Position numbers and translations under genes: made by a program. Shown here one piece after another: positions 24,770-33,978 of a stretch of 64,000 bases of DNA (positions are counted from its first letter, which is position 1; each line of letters opens with the position of its first letter). The notes below the pieces were generated by a model. It saw only the letters and a program-made list of their open reading frames with translations. It was not told the origin of the DNA and made no database searches. Where the stretch lies: contig WRGD01000152.1 of NCBI GenBank assembly GCA_009787355.1, positions 1 to 64,000 on the forward strand, in the 5' to 3' direction. The stretch is from Defluviitaleaceae bacterium. Its GTDB lineage: Bacteria; Bacillota; Clostridia; Lachnospirales; UBA5962.

Positions 24770-25495
24770 ATGGAACGTTTTGATGTATTATTATCAAAAG
24801 AAATAAATATTTCTCGTGAAAAAGCAAAAGAGTTAATAATTTCGGGAAGAGTAAATTTAGATGGAACAGTATTAAAAAAGCCAAGTAAACTTTTAAATAG
24901 TCTTGGAAAAGTGTATATATCAGAATTAAATACGAAATATGTTAGTCGTGGTGGATACAAATTAGAGCAAGCTATAAAGAATTTCAAAATAGATGTAAAA
25001 GATAAAATATGTTTAGATATAGGTGCCAGTACAGGAGGTTTTACAGATTGTTTACTTAAACATAATGCAAAGTTAGTTTATGGAATAGATGTTGGTACTA
25101 ATCAGTTAAATAAGGAACTTTTGAATAATAAAAGGGTTATTAGCATGGAAAATACTAATATAAGAAATTTAGATATAGTATCGAAGTTACCTAAATTTGA
25201 TATTGTAGTAGTAGATGTTTCTTTTATATCTATATCTTTAGTTCTACCTATTATTTATAAACTATTGCTTCAAAATGGAATATGTATATCGCTTATAAAA
25301 CCACAGTTTGAAGTTGGTAAAAAATTTTTAAACAAAAAAGGTGTTGTAAATGACAAAAAAGCAATTGATACTTGTTTGAAAAATATATATATCATTGCTA
25401 GTTCACTAAATTTTAATGTTAGTATACCGATAGAATCAAGTCTTCTTGGCAAAAATGGAAACAAAGAATATTTTTATAAATTAGAAAAAAGGTAA
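24770..25495 (+). CDS. tlyA: TlyA family rRNA methyltransferase / hemolysin-like protein
   Basis: A 241-residue protein with an N-terminal S4 RNA-binding domain (RFDVLLSKEINISREKAKEL, residues 3-22) and an FtsJ-like Rossmann methyltransferase domain (CLDIGASTGGFTDCLLKHNA near 83, the SAM site). DVSFIS near 148 and SLIKPQFEVGK near 180 match TlyA. In Mycobacterium TlyA 2'-O-methylates 16S and 23S rRNA; the same activity is inferred. The clostridial order tlyA-nadK-recN is kept, though argR, often between nadK and recN, is missing. Confidence 0.92.
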   Translation: MERFDVLLSKEINISREKAKELIISGRVNLDGTVLKKPSKLLNSLGKVYISELNTKYVSRGGYKLEQAIKNFKIDVKDKICLDIGASTGGFTDCLLKHNAKLVYGIDVGTNQLNKELLNNKRVISMENTNIRNLDIVSKLPKFDIVVVDVSFISISLVLPIIYKLLLQNGICISLIKPQFEVGKKFLNKKGVVNDKKAIDTCLKNIYIIASSLNFNVSIPIESSLLGKNGNKEYFYKLEKR

Positions 25496-25499
25496 CAAA

Positions 25500-26315
25500 A
25501 TGTTTAACATTGGGATATTTCCGAACACAACTAGAGATATAAATTTAGAATATACAAGAAATTTAATATCTTGGCTTATTATTAATAAATGTAATATTTA
25601 TGTAACAGAATGTAATCAAGATTTAGAAAATGTAGTATTCACAACTATAGATATTATTTGTAAAAAATGCGATTTTGTTATTTTTTTGGGTGGAGATGGT
25701 ACAATACTTCAAAAAGCCCCCATATGTGCAAAGTTTAATATACCTCTTATCGGTATAAATTTGGGTTCTGTTGGATATCTTACAGATGTCGATAAAGAAG
25801 ATGGTACTTTAGCTATAGGTAAAGTTTTACAAAAAAATTATAGAATAGAAAAAAGGATGTTGATAGAAACAAAGGTAAAAGGAGAGACTAAAACAGCTCT
25901 AAATGATATATGTATAACAAAAAAGGACCAAACAAAATTAATTACACTAACAATAAAAGTTAATGGAGAATACATAGATACTTATAGAGGAGATGGTATT
26001 ATAGTTAGCACTCCAACGGGTTCTACTGCCTATAATTTAGCAGCAGGTGGACCAATTGTAAAGCCAGATATTTGTGCCATTATAGTAACTCCTATTTGTC
26101 CTTATAAAATATATTCAAGACCTTTGGTATTATCTGGTGATGATATTGTAACAATATCATCTAATGATTACTTTTGTACTTCTGTTTCTGTAGATGGATA
26201 TATGGATAATTTGACAGAAGAAATAACAATAAAAAAATCGATAAATAAAGCCAGTATAATACGAACACATAAACAAAATTTTTACGACGTATTAAGAAAA
26301 AAGTTTTTCATCTAG
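25500..26315 (+). CDS. nadK: NAD kinase
   Basis: A 271-residue ATP-NAD kinase making NADP. The GGDG motif is FLGGDGTILQKA near residue 63. NLGSVGYLTDV near 90 and DGIIVSTPTGSTAYNLAAGGPIV near 165 (key residues T-P-T-G-S-T-A-Y) are the NAD-binding signatures. Length fits. The ATG lies four bases after tlyA, with AAAGG inside the tlyA end. recN follows 11 bases later. Confidence 0.95.
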   Translation: MFNIGIFPNTTRDINLEYTRNLISWLIINKCNIYVTECNQDLENVVFTTIDIICKKCDFVIFLGGDGTILQKAPICAKFNIPLIGINLGSVGYLTDVDKEDGTLAIGKVLQKNYRIEKRMLIETKVKGETKTALNDICITKKDQTKLITLTIKVNGEYIDTYRGDGIIVSTPTGSTAYNLAAGGPIVKPDICAIIVTPICPYKIYSRPLVLSGDDIVTISSNDYFCTSVSVDGYMDNLTEEITIKKSINKASIIRTHKQNFYDVLRKKFFI

Positions 26316-26326
26316 GAGTATCGATT

Positions 26327-27985
26327 ATGATAGAAGAATTATCAATTAAAAATATGGCACTGATAAAAGAAGTTATTATTAATTTTTCAAAAAATCTTAA
26401 TATACTTTCTGGAGAAACAGGCTCAGGTAAATCTATAATAATAGATAGTATAAATTTTGTATTTGGAGGTAAAATTGGAGGAGATTTTATTAGGTCTGGT
26501 GAGGATTTTGCTATTGTTAGTATTTTGATAAGTATTTCTTCTTTTTCTAGTATAGAATTTTTAAAAGAAAATGGTATACCTATAGAAACAGATAACAAAA
26601 TTTTGATAACAAGAAAAATATGGATAACCGGAAAGTCTAGTATAAAAATAAATGGAAAATCTGTTACAATATCTTTACTTAGAGAATTTTCATCTTATTT
26701 TATAGATATATATGGTCAATTTGAACATAATTATTTATTGAATGAAAAGGAACATATAAATTTACTAGATAAATTTTGTAATTCTTCTCTTGAACAACTT
26801 AAAATAGGACTTTCTGATTCAATTGAAAATTATAAAGATATAAACACAAAAATTTTGAAAATGGAAAATGAAACAAAGAATATAGATACGTTGGCAGAAG
26901 AAATAGAAGAATTACAAACTTTAGATTTAAAAGATAATGAAGAAGATGAAATATTAAAAAAAATTAAATATCTTAACAATTTTAGAGAACTTTCGGAAGG
27001 TATAAATAAATCAATATCTATGATATATCCGGAGGGTGGAGCTATTGATAAAATTGCAAAAGCAACTAAATTTTTAAAAAATATATCTAATATAATGGAA
27101 AATACAGAAGTAATAGAAAATTTAGAAAATATATTATTACAATTACAAGATATAAATCATGTTTTAAAACATACTGTTACAGACTTTGACCAAAAAAAGC
27201 TAAATGCTTTAGAAGATAGGCTTGCTACTATCCATACAGTAAAAAGAAAATATAAAAAAGAAATAAAAGATGTAATATTATACTTTGAAAATTTAAAAAC
27301 TTTGCTAGATGAGATAGAAAATAAAGCTTTTATAATAGAGAATTTGAAAAATGAACGAAAATTTTTTAAAGAAAAAATTGTATATTTTTGTGCAGAAATA
27401 AGCAAATTAAGATGGGAAGCTAAAATATTTTTAGAATCTAAAATAATAGAAAGTCTGAAAGATTTGGGTATGAAAAATGTAGATTTTCAAATCAGCATAG
27501 AAAAAAAAGAAACATTTAGTATAAATGGAAATGATATAATAAAATTTATGATAACAGCAAATCTTGGTGAACCTTTAAAACCATTATCTAAAATAGCATC
27601 TGGAGGAGAGATGAGTCGTATAATGTTATCTTTAAAAATAGTTTTGTCAAGTGGAAACAATGTAGAAACATTTATATTTGACGAAATAGATACAGGTGTA
27701 AGTGGAAGAACAGCACAGAGAGTTGCAGATAAATTATATAAATTTTCTAAAAACAAACAAATAATATGTATTACACATTTACCACAAATAGCATCTATGG
27801 CAGACAGACACTTTTTGATAGAAAAAGTAAATTATAATAATGAAACAATAACAAATATAAATAAGCTAAAAAATAATGAAATAACAGAAGAAATAGCAAG
27901 ACTTATAGGTGGTACAAAAATAACAGAAAACACAATAAAAGCTGCAAAAGAAATGAAAGAGTTGGCTACTTTATGGAAAGTATAA
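26327..27985 (+). CDS. recN: DNA repair protein RecN
   Basis: A 552-residue SMC-like ATPase in double-strand-break repair. Walker A is LSGETGSGKSIIID near residue 28. A long coiled-coil middle covers about 150-360. The signature IASGGEMSRIMLSLKIVLS lies near 423, Walker B FIFDEIDTGVSG near 445 and the H-loop CITHLPQIAS near 482. Length is typical. Same operon as nadK. Confidence 0.95.
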   Translation: MIEELSIKNMALIKEVIINFSKNLNILSGETGSGKSIIIDSINFVFGGKIGGDFIRSGEDFAIVSILISISSFSSIEFLKENGIPIETDNKILITRKIWITGKSSIKINGKSVTISLLREFSSYFIDIYGQFEHNYLLNEKEHINLLDKFCNSSLEQLKIGLSDSIENYKDINTKILKMENETKNIDTLAEEIEELQTLDLKDNEEDEILKKIKYLNNFRELSEGINKSISMIYPEGGAIDKIAKATKFLKNISNIMENTEVIENLENILLQLQDINHVLKHTVTDFDQKKLNALEDRLATIHTVKRKYKKEIKDVILYFENLKTLLDEIENKAFIIENLKNERKFFKEKIVYFCAEISKLRWEAKIFLESKIIESLKDLGMKNVDFQISIEKKETFSINGNDIIKFMITANLGEPLKPLSKIASGGEMSRIMLSLKIVLSSGNNVETFIFDEIDTGVSGRTAQRVADKLYKFSKNKQIICITHLPQIASMADRHFLIEKVNYNNETITNINKLKNNEITEEIARLIGGTKITENTIKAAKEMKELATLWKV

Positions 27986-28032
27986 AATTTAATAAATAAT
28001 TTTAATCTATAATTTTTAGGAGAATGTAAAAA

Positions 28033-28725
28033 ATGGTACAAAAAATGTCTTTGCCGGGATTTAGAACAATAAAAACTGGTATAGCTGTTTTATTATGTTT
28101 GTTTATATACAATGTAATAGGCAGAGATGGAGCTATATTTGCTATTATGGCTGTTCTTATTTGTATGCAAGATAGTGTAGAAAAGTCTATAAAAGAGGGA
28201 ATAAATAGAACAATAGGGACAATTATAGGAGCAACATTTGGTACTATATTTGTATTTACAAATTTATATTTTTTAAATATTTTTTTATATGATGCTATAA
28301 TTGTTATTGTTCTAATACTTCTTATTCATATATGCCATTTAATAGGAATAAGAAAATCTATTGTAATTGCTACAATAGTATATATGGTTATAATGTTAGG
28401 TGCAGATGAAAATCCTATAATGTATTCTATAGATAGAACAATCGATACTCTTTTTGGTATAATAATTGCAGTTATTATAAATATATCTTTGTTTAGACCA
28501 AATAGGGCTAAGCAAGTTGTTCATTTAATTATAAAAAATGGTGATGAAAATTTTGAAATAGATTTTAAAAATTATATTACAGAAGAAACGAGAAGTAAAA
28601 TAACGTACAAAATAAATTTAGAAGATATACAAAACGAAACTTTGAAAAATATTATCTTATGTAATGAAAATAAAAAAGATATAATAGAAGATAAAACACT
28701 AGAGGAAAACAATAATGAATTTTAA
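28033..28725 (+). CDS. Aromatic acid exporter (FUSC/ArAE) family membrane protein
   Basis: A 230-residue integral membrane protein with about five or six helices in residues 15-150 and a charged cytosolic tail. LPGFRTIKTGIAVLLCL at the start, AIFAIMAVLICMQDSVEKS and INRTIGTIIGATFGTIF are characteristic of the FUSC/ArAE_1 group. Family members are small half-size FUSC proteins; a substrate cannot be inferred. AGGAG precedes the ATG. The end overlaps folC by 11 bases. Confidence 0.75.
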   Translation: MVQKMSLPGFRTIKTGIAVLLCLFIYNVIGRDGAIFAIMAVLICMQDSVEKSIKEGINRTIGTIIGATFGTIFVFTNLYFLNIFLYDAIIVIVLILLIHICHLIGIRKSIVIATIVYMVIMLGADENPIMYSIDRTIDTLFGIIIAVIINISLFRPNRAKQVVHLIIKNGDENFEIDFKNYITEETRSKITYKINLEDIQNETLKNIILCNENKKDIIEDKTLEENNNEF

Positions 28726-29995
28726 CGAGTCTTTAGAATATCTTAACAGCTTTAGAGCATATGGAAGTAAACTAGGTCTTGATAGACTTAGAAAACTACT
28801 GAATTTTTTGAATAATCCACAAAAAAAACTAAAATATGTACATATAGCTGGTACAAATGGTAAAGGCTCTACATCTTCATTTATTTTTCATATTTTAAAA
28901 GAAGCTGGTTTTAGAGCGGGTCTTTTTACATCTCCATATATACAAAAATTTAATGAAAGAATACAAGTAGGGAATCAACAAGTCTCAGATGATGAAGTTT
29001 GTAGTATAATAGCAAATATAAAATTTATACTTGAAAATAAGTGGAAAGATACAGAATTTCCAACATGGTTTGAAATACTTACTGCAATGTGTTTTGTATT
29101 TTTTGAAAATCAAAATTGTGATATTGTAGTTTTGGAGGTTGGTATGGGCGGAGATTTGGATTCTACTAATGTAATAGATGATTCATTAGTATCTGTAATA
29201 ACATCTATAAGCTATGACCATATGGAGGTACTAGGCAATACACTAGAAGAAATATCAAGCAAAAAAGCAGGAATAATAAAACAAAATGGAAGAGCTATAA
29301 TATATCCACAAGGAGAAAACGTAATAAATGTAATAAAAAATTACGCAAAAGAAAAAAATGCAATTACAACTGTACTAAATGTTAAAGATATTAAGCATAA
29401 TAAAAATACACTTGATGGGCAAGTTTTTGACTATAAAGAATTTAAGAATTTAAATATAAAAATGCTCGGCACATATCAGGTTACAAATGCTTGTGTTGCT
29501 GTGGAAACTATTTTAACTTTGATAAAAATGGGATTTAAAATAACAGAAAAAAACATAAGAGATGGGCTATATAATACGACATGGCCTGGCAGACTAGAAA
29601 TAGTAAATAAGAATCCTTTATTTTTATTAGATGGAGCCCATAATGTGGGAGGTGCTACAAATTTGGCACATAATCTTAAATTACTATGCCCTAATGATAA
29701 ATTTATATTTATAGTTGGTGTACTACAAAGTAAAGATTATAAAAATATGTTAGAAGACTTTTTTCCACTTGCTAATAGTTTTATTACAGTTACTCCAGAT
29801 AATAAAGATAAAGCCCTTTCTGGAGAAGATTTGCATAATTTTTTAAAAGAAAAAGGAGCAATAACAACTTATAAAAATAGCGTATCTGAAGCTATTTCAT
29901 ATGCATTAAATATTTCTGATGAAAAAATAAAAATATGTTCTTTTGGTTCTTTGTATTACATTGGTCAAGTACGTGATTATTTTGGTTTGTATTAA
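28715..29995 (+). CDS. folC: Folylpolyglutamate synthase / dihydrofolate synthase
   Basis: A 426-residue Mur-ligase-type enzyme adding glutamate to folates. The P-loop is HIAGTNGKGSTSSFI near residue 43. LEVGMGGDLDSTNVI near 143 and ITSISYDHMEVLG near 166 are diagnostic FolC blocks. LLDGAHNVGGATNLA near 307 marks the C-terminal domain. Start is ATG 28715 inside the previous gene, indicating coupled translation. Confidence 0.94.
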   Translation: MNFNESLEYLNSFRAYGSKLGLDRLRKLLNFLNNPQKKLKYVHIAGTNGKGSTSSFIFHILKEAGFRAGLFTSPYIQKFNERIQVGNQQVSDDEVCSIIANIKFILENKWKDTEFPTWFEILTAMCFVFFENQNCDIVVLEVGMGGDLDSTNVIDDSLVSVITSISYDHMEVLGNTLEEISSKKAGIIKQNGRAIIYPQGENVINVIKNYAKEKNAITTVLNVKDIKHNKNTLDGQVFDYKEFKNLNIKMLGTYQVTNACVAVETILTLIKMGFKITEKNIRDGLYNTTWPGRLEIVNKNPLFLLDGAHNVGGATNLAHNLKLLCPNDKFIFIVGVLQSKDYKNMLEDFFPLANSFITVTPDNKDKALSGEDLHNFLKEKGAITTYKNSVSEAISYALNISDEKIKICSFGSLYYIGQVRDYFGLY

Positions 29996-30091
29996 TTTAG
30001 ATTAAGTTCTTTCGAGAAAAGAACTCAAAAAAAATATAAAGTAAATTGAAGTAAAAATATTTTTATTTTATTTACTAATGAGGAGGTTTTT

Positions 30092-31417
30092 TTGGAAATA
30101 GTATATTTATTTGGTGGAATAAAAAGTTATGATACTTATTTAACAAAAGTAACAAATTTGGTATCTGCTACCATGCTAGAGCTTGGAATAAATGTAAAAG
30201 AAATAAATTTAGGTCCCCCAGTGGATATACCTTATTATGCTGGAATTAAAAATTCTGTTGTAACAGAATTTTTAAATATTATTAATAATGCTGATGGGGT
30301 AATATTTGCTACAAATTGTAGTTTTACTGGATTATCTCCTGTTTTTCATACTTTTTTTGAATATATAGAGGCAGATACAGATATTATAAAAGATAAAAAT
30401 TGTATGACAATAGTTGTTTCTAAAAAAAATATAATTTCTTATGATTTACCAAATGCAATAAAAAACTTAGGTGCTTTTGATAGTGTTCGTTCTATCATAG
30501 ATGAATATTTTTTTGATATAGAGAGTAATAAAGAAATATTAGAAAAACAAGTCGAAGATTTTTATAGAATAATTAGACAAAAAAGGAAATTTTATAATAT
30601 TAAATCTCAAGAAAATGCTTTTTTTTCTAATAACTATAAAAAAGACCCAAAACCTTTTTCACCACCAGTTTTTGAAAGTAAACCTTTAGTAACACAAGGG
30701 CAGGTTTATAAAACGAAACCAGATAATTTTGAAAATCAGGTATTTAAAAGTAACCAAAATATTCAAAATACAAGTTTTGCAAGTAATCAAAATACTTTTG
30801 ATAATAATAAAAAAACGCAAAATATAATTCAAAATTATAATACTTTGAATGAACAAAAAAATAAAGAATCTAAAAAAGAACCAAAAATTGATAAAAATCA
30901 AAGTGAAACAAATATAAATAATGTTATAGATAGTTTTAATCAAAAACAAAATGAAGATATAATGGAGATAACAAATTTCTTTACTTCGAGAGATTTTTTT
31001 AGTAGTAATTCAATAAATAGTACAAATATGGATACTAAAAATAATAATAACACATGGGATACAGTATCACAAAACAATGATGTACAAAAAACACCGAGAC
31101 AACTTACTAAAGGTCTTGTGCATTATTATCAGCCACAACTCTCAAATAATTTAATATGTGCTATACAATTAAATGTAGAAGGAATAAATGGTTTTGATGG
31201 TTATTTTCTTATAAATAATAAAGATTGTGAGTATTATGATGGTGTTTTTGAAAACCCTAGTGTTACAATTATTAGCAATGAAATAAATTGGTTAAATATA
31301 GTAACGGGTAAAATAAGTGCCCAAAAATCTTTTATGACAGGTAATATAAAAATAAAAGGTAATTTTGTTCTTATTACTAAATTTGACCAAATGTTTAATA
31401 TTTCAAAGAATTATTAA
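30092..31417 (+). CDS. Flavodoxin-like domain fused to SCP2 sterol-carrier-like domain
   Basis: A 441-residue three-part protein. Residues 1-165 look like an NADPH-dependent FMN reductase or flavodoxin fold (IVYLFGGIKSYDTYLTKV, then NNADGVIFATNCSFTGLSP). Residues 170-345 are a low-complexity Asn/Gln/Lys linker. Residues 350-441 resemble the SCP2 lipid-carrier domain (ICAIQLNVEGINGFDGYFLI, PSVTIISNEINWLNIVTGKI, SFMTGNIKIKGN). The start is TTG with a strong GAGGAGG six bases upstream. Function is unknown; handling of a hydrophobic ligand near a flavin is a guess. recJ follows ten bases later. Confidence 0.65.
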   Translation: MEIVYLFGGIKSYDTYLTKVTNLVSATMLELGINVKEINLGPPVDIPYYAGIKNSVVTEFLNIINNADGVIFATNCSFTGLSPVFHTFFEYIEADTDIIKDKNCMTIVVSKKNIISYDLPNAIKNLGAFDSVRSIIDEYFFDIESNKEILEKQVEDFYRIIRQKRKFYNIKSQENAFFSNNYKKDPKPFSPPVFESKPLVTQGQVYKTKPDNFENQVFKSNQNIQNTSFASNQNTFDNNKKTQNIIQNYNTLNEQKNKESKKEPKIDKNQSETNINNVIDSFNQKQNEDIMEITNFFTSRDFFSSNSINSTNMDTKNNNNTWDTVSQNNDVQKTPRQLTKGLVHYYQPQLSNNLICAIQLNVEGINGFDGYFLINNKDCEYYDGVFENPSVTIISNEINWLNIVTGKISAQKSFMTGNIKIKGNFVLITKFDQMFNISKNY

Positions 31418-31426
31418 TATTTAAAA

Positions 31427-33178
31427 ATGGCAGAATGGATACTAAAAAACACACAAGTAAATTTAGAGCTAATGTCTAAAACCTTGGGTACTTCAAAAAT
31501 AATTTCAAAAATAATTTCAAACAGAAATATGGTAACAAAAAAGACTGCAATAAGATTTTTAAACTCTGACACAAAGTATTTTTGTAATAACAAAGATTTT
31601 TTAAATATAAATAATGCTATAAAAACTTTATTAGAATATAAAGACAAAAAAATAGTAATATATGGAGATTATGATGTAGATGGTGTTATGAGTACAACTA
31701 TACTTTACAAGGGATTATATTCTATATTTAAAAATCTTGTATATTATATACCTCATAGAGAAAAAGATGGATATGGATTAAATATTAAATTGATAAAAAA
31801 ATTCAAAAACAAAAATATAGATTTGATATTGTGTTGTGATAATGGAATATCTGCTATAGAAGAAGTAGAACTTGCTAATGAATTAGGTATGGAAGTAATA
31901 ATCTTAGACCATCACGAGCCAGTTATAAAAGATAATATGGAAATTTTGCCAAATGCTATTATAGTAAATCCAAAACAGAGTAATTGCACATATCCATTTA
32001 AAGAGTTATGTGCTGCAGGTATTTGCTATAAATTTATATTAGAACTTTATATACATTTAAATATTGAAATAGAAAAAACGTTTCATGATGAGCTTTTAAT
32101 ATTTGCAGCGATAGGTACATTATGCGATGTTGTAAATTTGAAAGATGAAAATAGAATAATTGTAAAAAAAGGACTAAATCTTTTACAAAATCCTATAAAA
32201 AATTTCGGTCTTATGACTTTAGTAAAAGAAAAAGAGCTATTAAATATAAATGAAGAATCAATAGGCTTTGTAATAGGACCTTGTATAAATGCAGCTGGAA
32301 GACTAGATACTGCTATGCTTGCAGCTTCGATATTTATTAGTGAAGACAAAGAATATATAGAAAAAGCTACCAAAAAAGTTGTAGAATTAAACGAAGAAAG
32401 AAAAAAACTTACAAAAAATGCAATAGATAATATAGCAAATGAAATATATAAAGATGACAATGTAATAGTAATATACAAACAAGATATACACGAAAGTATT
32501 GCGGGAATTGTTGCAGGACGTATAAAAGATAAAATATATAAACCGACAATTATAATAACAAAAGGTGAAAAATTTGCAAAAGGAAGTGGCAGGTCTGTAG
32601 AAGGATATAATTTATATGAAAATTTATCTAAATATCGTCATCTATTTTATAGATTTGGTGGTCACGAAATGGCAGCAGGTTTATCTATGGATGAGTCAAA
32701 AATAGAAGAGCTTAAAATTTCTTTAAATAATGATTTTAAAAATTTAGATATAGAATTAAAGCAAATATTAGAAATAGATGCAAATATAAATTTAGATATG
32801 GCTACATACAATTTTGTAAAAGAAATTGACGTACTTAGACCTTTTGGAAAAGGGAACAATGCACCTCTATTTTTAACTAAAAATGTTCGTACTGAGAGTT
32901 TGAATTTAAAGTCAGAAAAAAATACTTTAATTTTTGATTTTTTAACTGAGAGTGAAAGACGAATAAAAGGTATTTGTTTTAACAAAATAGAAAAATTTGT
33001 AGACTTAATAAATAATAATTACAATAGCTATGAGGCAAACAAAATTTTAGGAGGAATACTTAGGACAGCAAATTTAAAACTTGATATTGTATACAGTATA
33101 GAATTTAATAATTATAGAGGTTTAACATCTGTACAGCTTAATATTGTAGATTTTGATATCGGTAGATTTAGAGATTAA
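31427..33178 (+). CDS. recJ: Single-stranded-DNA-specific exonuclease RecJ
   Basis: A 583-residue 5'-3' exonuclease of the DHH superfamily, used in recombination and mismatch or base excision repair. DHH motifs appear as IYGDYDVDGVMST near residue 78, CDNGIS near 146 and LDHHEP near 169. The DHHA1 domain carries YRFGGHEMAAGLSM near 413. An OB-like C-terminal domain follows. Length is at the short end of the family. A terminator follows. Confidence 0.94.
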   Translation: MAEWILKNTQVNLELMSKTLGTSKIISKIISNRNMVTKKTAIRFLNSDTKYFCNNKDFLNINNAIKTLLEYKDKKIVIYGDYDVDGVMSTTILYKGLYSIFKNLVYYIPHREKDGYGLNIKLIKKFKNKNIDLILCCDNGISAIEEVELANELGMEVIILDHHEPVIKDNMEILPNAIIVNPKQSNCTYPFKELCAAGICYKFILELYIHLNIEIEKTFHDELLIFAAIGTLCDVVNLKDENRIIVKKGLNLLQNPIKNFGLMTLVKEKELLNINEESIGFVIGPCINAAGRLDTAMLAASIFISEDKEYIEKATKKVVELNEERKKLTKNAIDNIANEIYKDDNVIVIYKQDIHESIAGIVAGRIKDKIYKPTIIITKGEKFAKGSGRSVEGYNLYENLSKYRHLFYRFGGHEMAAGLSMDESKIEELKISLNNDFKNLDIELKQILEIDANINLDMATYNFVKEIDVLRPFGKGNNAPLFLTKNVRTESLNLKSEKNTLIFDFLTESERRIKGICFNKIEKFVDLINNNYNSYEANKILGGILRTANLKLDIVYSIEFNNYRGLTSVQLNIVDFDIGRFRD

Positions 33179-33224
33179 TTTAATATATTTTTCGTATTCG
33201 TTTATAACGTTTGAAAAGTGTACT

Positions 33225-33262
33225 AAAAATCACCCGAACTATATGTTTTGGGTGATTTTTTT
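33225..33262 (+). terminator. Intrinsic terminator after recJ
   Basis: AAAAATCACCC (33225-33235) pairs with GGGTGATTTTT (33250-33260), followed by further T. A classic rho-independent terminator. Confidence 0.85.
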
Positions 33263-33267
33263 ATTTT

Positions 33268-33715
33268 CATTAAAAAATGTTGTTCCAGCACTTACTGAAG
33301 CTGAAAAATTCGGAGGTGTAGCAAAAAAGAGAAATGATATAATGATAATAACAGTTAGAAGTTATAGAAAAATACAAAAAACATTTAAAAAAAGAAGTTA
33401 TTTCAAGTCCTTCTGCTTCGTTTTCTTCTGTTGTTTGATTTTGATTTTCTACATTTCTATTATCTCTCGTATCGTTATCCATTTTGCTTGTTTGCTTATG
33501 TACTTCAGTTCCTATATCGTGGTTTGTATTCCTGTAGATAATCTAGCCTCATTGTTCCCAATTGGTTCAATTGTTTGGTCATGTATCACTTTATGTGAGT
33601 CGAGAAAATTTGTTATTCTAAATCTTTGGAGATGCACATTAATACGGTTTCTCTTCTTATTAATTTTCTTGAATTTGACCTTCACTTGTTTTGATACAGG
33701 CCCCTTTTGTTATAA
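33268..33715. other. Gene-poor stretch with degraded coding fragments
   Basis: No intact gene is recognised. The plus strand near 33280-33390 reads like a protein piece (ALTEAEKFGGVAKKRNDIMI). The minus strand near 33430-33700 reads like another (IEPIGNNEARLSTGIQ, then a stop, then a charged tail rich in Asn, Asp and Gln). Neither has a clear start, ribosome site or family match that I can name. The most likely reading is remnants of mobile or accessory genes next to a tRNA gene. Confidence 0.4.
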
Positions 33716-33719
33716 AAAT

Positions 33720-33748
33720 TTGACAAACAAAAAAATATAATGTATAAT
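33720..33748 (+). promoter_or_regulatory. Consensus sigma-A promoter of tRNA-Leu
   Basis: TTGACA (33720-33725), 17 bases, TATAAT (33743-33748): a perfect match to the vegetative consensus in boxes and spacing. The tRNA 5' end is 18 bases downstream. Confidence 0.85.
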
Positions 33749-33765
33749 AATTGAACATTGGAGTT

Positions 33766-33849
33766 GCAGTAGTGGCGGAATTGGCATACGCGCAAGACTA
33801 AGGATCTTGTGGAGGTTACTCTGTGCAGGTTCAAGTCCTGTTTACTGCA
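33766..33849 (+). tRNA. tRNA-Leu (anticodon AAG)
   Basis: An 84-base class II tRNA. Acceptor arms are GCAGTAG and TTACTGC with discriminator A. The D-stem is GCG/CGC, the anticodon stem CAAGA/TCTTG with loop CTAAGGA, the variable arm is long (about 15 bases), and the T arm is GCAGG-TTCAAGT-CCTGT. With T33 fixed, the anticodon is A34-A35-G36, reading the leucine codon CUU. G37 and A73 also fit leucine. CCA is not encoded. A34 outside tRNA-Arg is unusual in bacteria and implies deamination to inosine. Confidence 0.9.
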
Positions 33850-33864
33850 TTATATTTTTTAACC

Positions 33865-33897
33865 AAATGTGTATACTTTTGTATACACATTTTTTTA
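33865..33897 (+). terminator. Terminator after tRNA-Leu
   Basis: AAATGTGTATAC (33865-33876) and GTATACACATTT (33881-33892) form a 12-bp stem over TTTT, running into T6. Confidence 0.85.
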
Positions 33898-33978
33898 TAC
33901 TAAAAAATTTGCAAATTGTAACTACTTAATATAAAATAGCAGTATATAGAGAACAGGGAAGAAAGGGATAAAAGCATA

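Noticed and set aside
33153-33740. 195-codon plus-strand frame overlapping the end of recJ
   Set aside because: It begins inside recJ in another frame, crosses the recJ terminator and has no family pattern; composition is that of chance plus degraded fragments.
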